Part shown: positions 59,054 through 64,000 of the stretch, one piece after another
Numbering within the stretch: position 1 is the first letter of the stretch
Layout of the letters: every line of letters starts with the position of its first letter
Assembly: GCA_002189035.1 (NCBI GenBank)
Contig: CM007989.1
Span: forward strand, 7,669,501 to 7,733,500
From: Utricularia gibba
Taxonomy: Eukaryota; Streptophyta; Magnoliopsida; Lamiales; Lentibulariaceae
Length of the DNA: 64,000 bases
Direction of reading: 5' to 3'
The notes under the pieces: generated by a model
Told to the model about the DNA's origin: nothing
What the model saw: the letters and a program-made list of their open reading frames with translations, nothing else
Database searches by the model: none
Position numbers and translations under genes: made by a program

Positions 59054-62000
59054 TCACTGAAGTTTCTTGGGCAAGTTATAAGTTTTCTTCAGAAACTTTG
59101 AAGCAGATTCATCGTTCCTGTGGCACAAGACTCGCAGCAAAGTGTGGGGATCGTTAGAACTCCACTGTCCCGAGGTTGGAGGTAACGGAAGTCTGAGCTT
59201 AGAAGAGGAGCCATTCGTTTCTGCATTCGTTCGTTTATATAACTCGACGAGTCTCTCGGTGTCTGCTCTAAAGAGTGGCAGGATGTCTCTCACTGTTGTA
59301 GAGAACTTGTCAATGACATCGTCGGGTAAACCATCACCATTTGCCCAGAAAAGATCCTTCAAGGACTTGAAATCCGCCTCTATAACCTGTGAATCCTGTA
59401 AGGAAAAGGCTCGTCTAGGGCCACCGGCAAGCAAGACTACCAAGAAGCCATCAAATGAAGCTCTCATCATGTCTGCAATAATACGAGTGCGGACCCTTTC
59501 ATTAACTGTGTCTGCAACAACAGTCAGATGGTGCTCAAGCTCTTGAAGAACGGGCTCAATCCGATGAGAAGGCGGGTCATCCGCATAGAGAGAATTCATT
59601 AACAGATGGCTCATGTCACAGAAGATGATCTTATAAGCAAGCCCTTCTGATAACTGCTGGACAGCTTCAATACAAGCAGCTGGTGTGAGCTCGAACCTTT
59701 TCCCTAACCCGTTTGAAAAGTCTTCTACACAGGCAGATTCTGAGTTTCTCAAAAGGGTGAGGATTCTTTTCTCAATGACATCCACTTCAGATCGTATTTT
59801 GTGCACAGAATTTATACGTGCACATAGCTCAAGCAGACTGACCGGGGCATCTCCATTGACAGTAGCAATCTGGGGATTCCTCTTCTGGGAAGTTGAAACT
59901 GGTTTATCTTTCTTCTTCCATTGAAACTTCGACCCAACGGTGCATCTCGTTAACATGGGCAGCTGAGGAAAATATGTTGTTCTTGATCCTGCACATATAA
60001 AGGCATCACTAACTGCTAAATTCATCAATTTTCATGTAAGAATTCATGAAATTAATATTACCACAGCCAGATTTAGCTTTAATGGCATAATATTGAAGAC
60101 ATTTATCAAGGCCAGTAACTAGGTCAGGAAGGAGCACAGGATGCATTGGTATTGGCAGACCAAAGAAAGCATCCAATGTCTCATCAACAATTTTCAAAAC
60201 CTCTATAGCTGAAGTACCACATGCCTCCTTATCGGCCCGTGGATTCCAAACCTGTAAACAAAAAACAGCAACAGGATTAGATCCAGTTGAAAAATTCATG
60301 TAAAGCAGATAAAAACAAAATATAGAAAACTGTAACAATGACAAATGATGGAGCTCCAGATTGATGCGGATAAGTAAACATAACAGAAAGATTATCCCTT
60401 GAAAAAACCTAGCATCAGCTATTAGTAATAAATGTACCTCTTGCTGGAGGTTTCTTTCAATCCGTTCTTTCAGCCTGTCTATTCTTGTCTTAAGCCATGC
60501 TTTCACTAAGCTTCCCATCGCCCCTTCAGCTTCATAAGGTGGCATCTCACGGATAATGCCCTTCCCACCATCATCGCTATCTACTGACTCTTCCACAGCA
60601 ATTTGGACGAGATCCTTTTCTAACTTATCTGCAGCTCTTAATATTTGAATAGCATCTGGTGTCAATTCTGTGATGCCTGAAATGAACTGCTTTAGCTCAT
60701 TTCCATAGCAAGAATGCAAAGTGGCGACAGCAATGCCTGCAGCAAGCGGGTGCCATCTCTTCAAGACAGGACTGAACATATGTCTTTCTTTCATTGCAAG
60801 TTCACTCGCATCCGTAGCTAACAGTGCAAGGACTGGTAGGGGATTTCGCTGGTTTCTTGATGATCTTCTATTTGAATCAGCCATTTCCATTCTCTGCAGG
60901 CCACAGATGAAAAATATTTTTATAGTAAAATTGACGTCCATTTGTACTCAAAGAAGAGCTAAAACATCAATGGGCCTGACATGAGTCGGTTAATAGGAGT
61001 ACATTGCACAAAACGATATAACTTTGTTAAAAGAAAATATTATCTCCATGCTTAGTAAAAATGGCCTGCCATCTAGCTTAATGGCAAAACAGGTAGCGTT
61101 GATTCAACTTGCCTGGGCAAATGCAGTGCGAAGTGATGATCTAATGTAAGTATCAATCCTGCCAAGCACCACATCAACTTCGTTTTTTCTTCTTCGACGA
61201 TACTCATTTGATATATCTTCAACCAATATCTTAGCAGATGACACACCTATAGAAACAATGGGTTGCAAAGAGTCAATGTTTCCACTGTCAAATGTCTCAT
61301 GGTATGCAAGTAACCTCCTTTCAGCCCAGCCCAATATGGCAGTCAATGTGGAACTTAATACTTTCGAGTACATGGGATCTTTGGTCATCGTTGCATCTTT
61401 GCTTACTTCAGTGAGCTGACTTTCAGCCGCAAACAAAAGATCATTTTCAGTTTGACCAGTAGAAACATAACGGTTGAATAACACCCATGTGAAACACAGA
61501 TTGTGCAGCATCTGATTTATTCCAAGAGTTCCCCATGTTTTCTTTATGAGTTCCATAAGCTCGTCAACCTCCTCCACAATGGTTGTCTCATCATTAATAT
61601 CAAAGCACGCTTCTAGAAGCATTTCATAGAGACGAAAATTCAATGGTGAACCATCTGCCCAGTGGCAGGAATCAAGAACAGCCCCATCAGACACCCTGTT
61701 TGCAAGTGCCAATACTGTCGTACGAAGAACTTGCATTGATTCATTATTTCTACCAGTTTCAATAGGCCGATCTAAGGCAGCATTGATAATATGGCCCAAA
61801 CGTTGAGCTGCAACATTACCCCTCTCGATGGGCACATAGGGGTGCAAAAGCAAACCGGCTTCCAGCATTTTCAAGTTTCTCTTCTGCCATGCTTCATACT
61901 CCGCTGGATCAGTAAAATCTGATGATTTAAACTGTTGCAATAGCTCCAAAGGAAGAATCATTGATTCTGATCTTCTTCCGACCTAAACACAGAAAGAGAA

Positions 62001-63119
62001 CACCTAAAATGGAAATCTCTGATTGGAAATAGCAACTCTAAACAACTAGATTCAAGTAATAACTAAAAATGCCATAAACTGCGGTTGAGAAGCTCTGAAA
62101 ATATGGATTCAGATAGCTCATTTAGGCAACACAAAACATGAAGTACCACTACCCAGTTCCTCAAGTTTTGGAAAGGGGGATTGTACTCAAACCCGCTTCA
62201 AAAAAGTCCACTATGACGTTATCAAACTCGAACACAGAAATGATGACACATCGTGGAAAACAATCGGATGTAGATGATTCATCCGGGAAAGGAAACCAGC
62301 CAAACAATTCATGAATGTGCAAAAAAGAAAACAAATATTTAGATGCGAACATTAGATGCACCAGTATCTCCCAATATTATAAAAAAGATAAGAAAACTCA
62401 AGATCTTAATTTACTAAATTTACTAACAGGGTGTATAAGGTGCGTCTTAAACCAGTAGTTTCCGTTTCAACTCATGGAACTGTGAATTTCGTTTATGCCT
62501 TTGTATTTGTCACTCCAAAAGGCAGAATCATTTTTTCCTCACTAACCTGGCTAGCAGAGATTCTCAACAAGCCCCTTCGAATTCTTAAATCTTCAGCCTC
62601 CGAAATCCCCATGTGCATTCTCATAAGCTCACCGACACTAACCGGCTTCTTCACCTTCCCTTTGGATGTTGAATTACTCAAATCCGTGCTCCACCTGGAA
62701 CTGCTGGATCTCATCCCTAACGCTTTCTTCATCTTAGATGCTGCTGCAGACGTCAACGACCGCTGCAGAGTTGCTGAAGAATTACCATTGGGAGAAGAAG
62801 CAGCAGTTGGCGAATTACCATGACTACTGCTAGAAATGTAGCTGAGGGGCCTAGACGATGACGAACGGTTAGCAGAGAGAAAGATCTCGTAAGCGGACGC
62901 TCGAATCTCTGAATCGGATAGAGTGGACGTGAGGTCACCAAACGGAGACGGTAGCGCCGACAGCGAGGCGGTGGAGGCAGCAGGATTAAAGCGAGAAGTC
63001 GCGGAGGATGCAGAAACCGACGATGCCGCCGCCGCCGCCGCTGTTGATGAGGAAGACGACAAGGAATCTCGCCGGGAATGGCCCAGCCCCAGCGTTCGGT
63101 CTCGGAAGAGAGACGCCAT
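59054..63119 (-). CDS. MUN-domain (DUF810) protein, PATROL1-like, 5 exons
   Basis: Munc13-like membrane-traffic protein. The relative PATROL1 moves the plasma-membrane H+-ATPase AHA1 to the guard-cell surface (family knowledge); the exact role of this paralogue is not established. Minus-strand exons: 63119-62547, 61982-61113, 60893-60438, 60251-60062, 59988-59054; 3024 nt, 1007 residues. A Ser/Ala-rich N-terminus (MASLFRDRTLGLGHSRRDS) is followed by SDSEIRASAYEIFLSA, VGELMRMHMGISE and RRGLLRIS. The MUN core spans most of the protein (LELLQQFKSSDF, EYEAWQKRNLKMLEAGLL, CHWADGSPLNFRLYEMLLEACFD, MHPVLLPDLVTGLDKCLQYY). The C-terminal part carries MMRASFDGFLVVLLAGGP and LKDLFWANGDGLPDDVI. Intron 2 needs a GC donor (CAG|gcaagt). 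It resembles the Arabidopsis DUF810 protein beginning MASLFRDR more than PATROL1 itself. Confidence 0.93.
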
Positions 63120-63561
63120 TCGCTCTGTCGGTGTCCCCGAAGCCCGAAGCAGTAAAAAAGAAGAAACAAAAACAGGAAGCAGTCGTTATAACCCAATATT
63201 TAAAAATATTAATTACAATCTCACCCTCTAACTTCCAAATATTACAAAATAATTTCCTTGATAATTACATTTTTTAATTCAGTTTAATGCTAATGGTTTT
63301 TATATTTTATATTTTATATTTTTGATAGCGACAATTGCGCAGGTGATGCATGCGTGGAAGTTCTACCCGATTCAGGAAACCATCCTCTACGGACGGTTCA
63401 CATGGACCCGGCCTGCAATCTGTTTATGAAGGTACAGTCTTTACACAGTCCCGGAAAACTAAGTATAAAAAGCTTGATCCAGTTCAAGTAGCGGCTCACG
63501 TTAGCAAGAAGCCTGAGTAAGAATTCTAAGTAGTCATGATTGTTGTACAAATAGAGAGGGC
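63120..63561. other. Promoter/leader region of the MUN-domain gene
   Basis: Short spacer on the minus strand between the MUN-domain gene and the next upstream gene's stop; AT-rich at 63190-63330. No further feature recognised. Confidence 0.5.
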
Positions 63562-63945
63562 TTACAGTTTCCTTCGTCTGAAGCTAAGTGGGGTATCATC
63601 ATCACTGTCACTTGGGGCACGCTTTTTCCCCATTACCTCGCCATTTTTGGGCATCGCCTGAGGCTTCTTTGAGCTCTCAGGCTTAGGCTTCGGTGGCGCT
63701 GGTGGGGGTGATTTCACCGGAGTGCTTGTCCTGAGCTCCTTCTGCTTCCTCTGCTTTCTCTCGTATGCCTTCTTTGCCCTTTCGGGTGACAGCAACCCAT
63801 GCTCCATCAACCTGAGGGATGCGAGGTTGGAGGTGAAGACATTGGTGTGGAGATCTACCATGAACTTGGAAGAAAGAACTAACCAGAAAGCAGCCATTTC
63901 GCTTGAAGGTATCTGTTTGGACAATGATTCGTAGAATATCCGCAT
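63562..63945 (-). CDS. Small basic plant protein of unknown function, 2 exons
   Basis: Exons 63945-63884 and 63811-63562 join in phase (312 nt, 103 residues). The N-terminal part (MRIFYESLSKQIPSSEMAAFW, then LMEHGLLSPERAKKAYERKQ) looks conserved and helical. The remainder is disordered: a Lys/Pro-rich stretch (VKSPPPAPPKPKPESSKK), an acidic SDSDDD patch and a basic end (FRRRKL), suggestive of a nuclear protein. The 72-nt intron is a multiple of three and has no stop, so unspliced RNA also stays open and would add 24 residues. I chose the spliced form because the join W-LMEHG restores an even sequence. I cannot assign a function. Confidence 0.7.
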   Translation of the reverse strand: MRIFYESLSKQIPSSEMAAFWLVLSSKFMVDLHTNVFTSNLASLRLMEHGLLSPERAKKAYERKQRKQKELRTSTPVKSPPPAPPKPKPESSKKPQAMPKNGEVMGKKRAPSDSDDDTPLSFRRRKL

Positions 63946-64000
63946 TGGTTCTCGCTGTTGTGATGAAGAAGAAGAAGAAGGTTACCCACTCACAAAACAG

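Noticed and set aside
1-64000. tRNA, rRNA, CRISPR array, LTR retrotransposon or organelle-DNA insert
   Set aside because: Scanned by eye for tRNA T-loops, primer-binding text (TGGTATCAGAGC), direct repeat arrays and plastid-like genes; nothing convincing was found. A covariance-model and repeat-library search would be needed to exclude them.

Overview
This is nuclear DNA from a flowering plant. The genes are interrupted by many short GT-AG introns (mostly 70-400 nt). The spacers are AT-rich, and the families are plant ones: a plastid sigma factor, a BELL-class homeodomain protein, a His-containing phosphotransfer protein, SHH1 of the RNA-directed DNA methylation pathway, a MUT9-like kinase, and MIR156 hairpins. 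I cannot name the species. No prokaryotic operon, CRISPR array, phage or complete transposon was seen.

Layout: 0-7 kb holds an M1 aminopeptidase (APM1 type, +) and a RanBP1 homologue (+). 7-25 kb is an AT-rich, protein-gene-poor interval. Its clearest content is two related MIR156-type hairpins on the minus strand, each with a TATA box in a sensible place. 25-30 kb holds an ATH1-like BELL homeobox gene (+) and an NDR/NDL-family gene (-). 30-32.3 kb is AT-rich spacer. 32.3-46.6 kb holds complex I subunit PSST/NDUFS7 (-), a SIG3-like plastid sigma factor (+, divergent from NDUFS7), a large CABIN1-like TPR protein (-), and an unrecognised secreted or type I membrane protein (+, divergent from CABIN1). 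47-53 kb holds profilin (+), an AHP4-like phosphotransfer protein (-) and SHH1 (+). 54.7-64 kb holds a MUT9-like kinase (+), a PATROL1-like MUN-domain protein (-, convergent with the kinase) and a small basic protein of unknown function (-).

The genes are ordinary housekeeping and regulatory loci, not a co-functional cluster. Two share a chromatin theme (CABIN1 and SHH1), and two concern organelles (NDUFS7 for mitochondria, SIG3 for plastids). Exon joins were read by hand, and summed exon lengths are a multiple of three for every gene but three. NDL and CABIN1 are each exactly one nucleotide short, and both defects can be placed at C-runs. The membrane-protein gene appears to need two single-base corrections. 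This looks more like homopolymer undercalls in the assembly than real pseudogenes, though I cannot prove it. Other points of interest are a diverged tandem MIR156 pair, three introns that seem to need GC-AG splicing, and a short tandem duplication across a splice donor.
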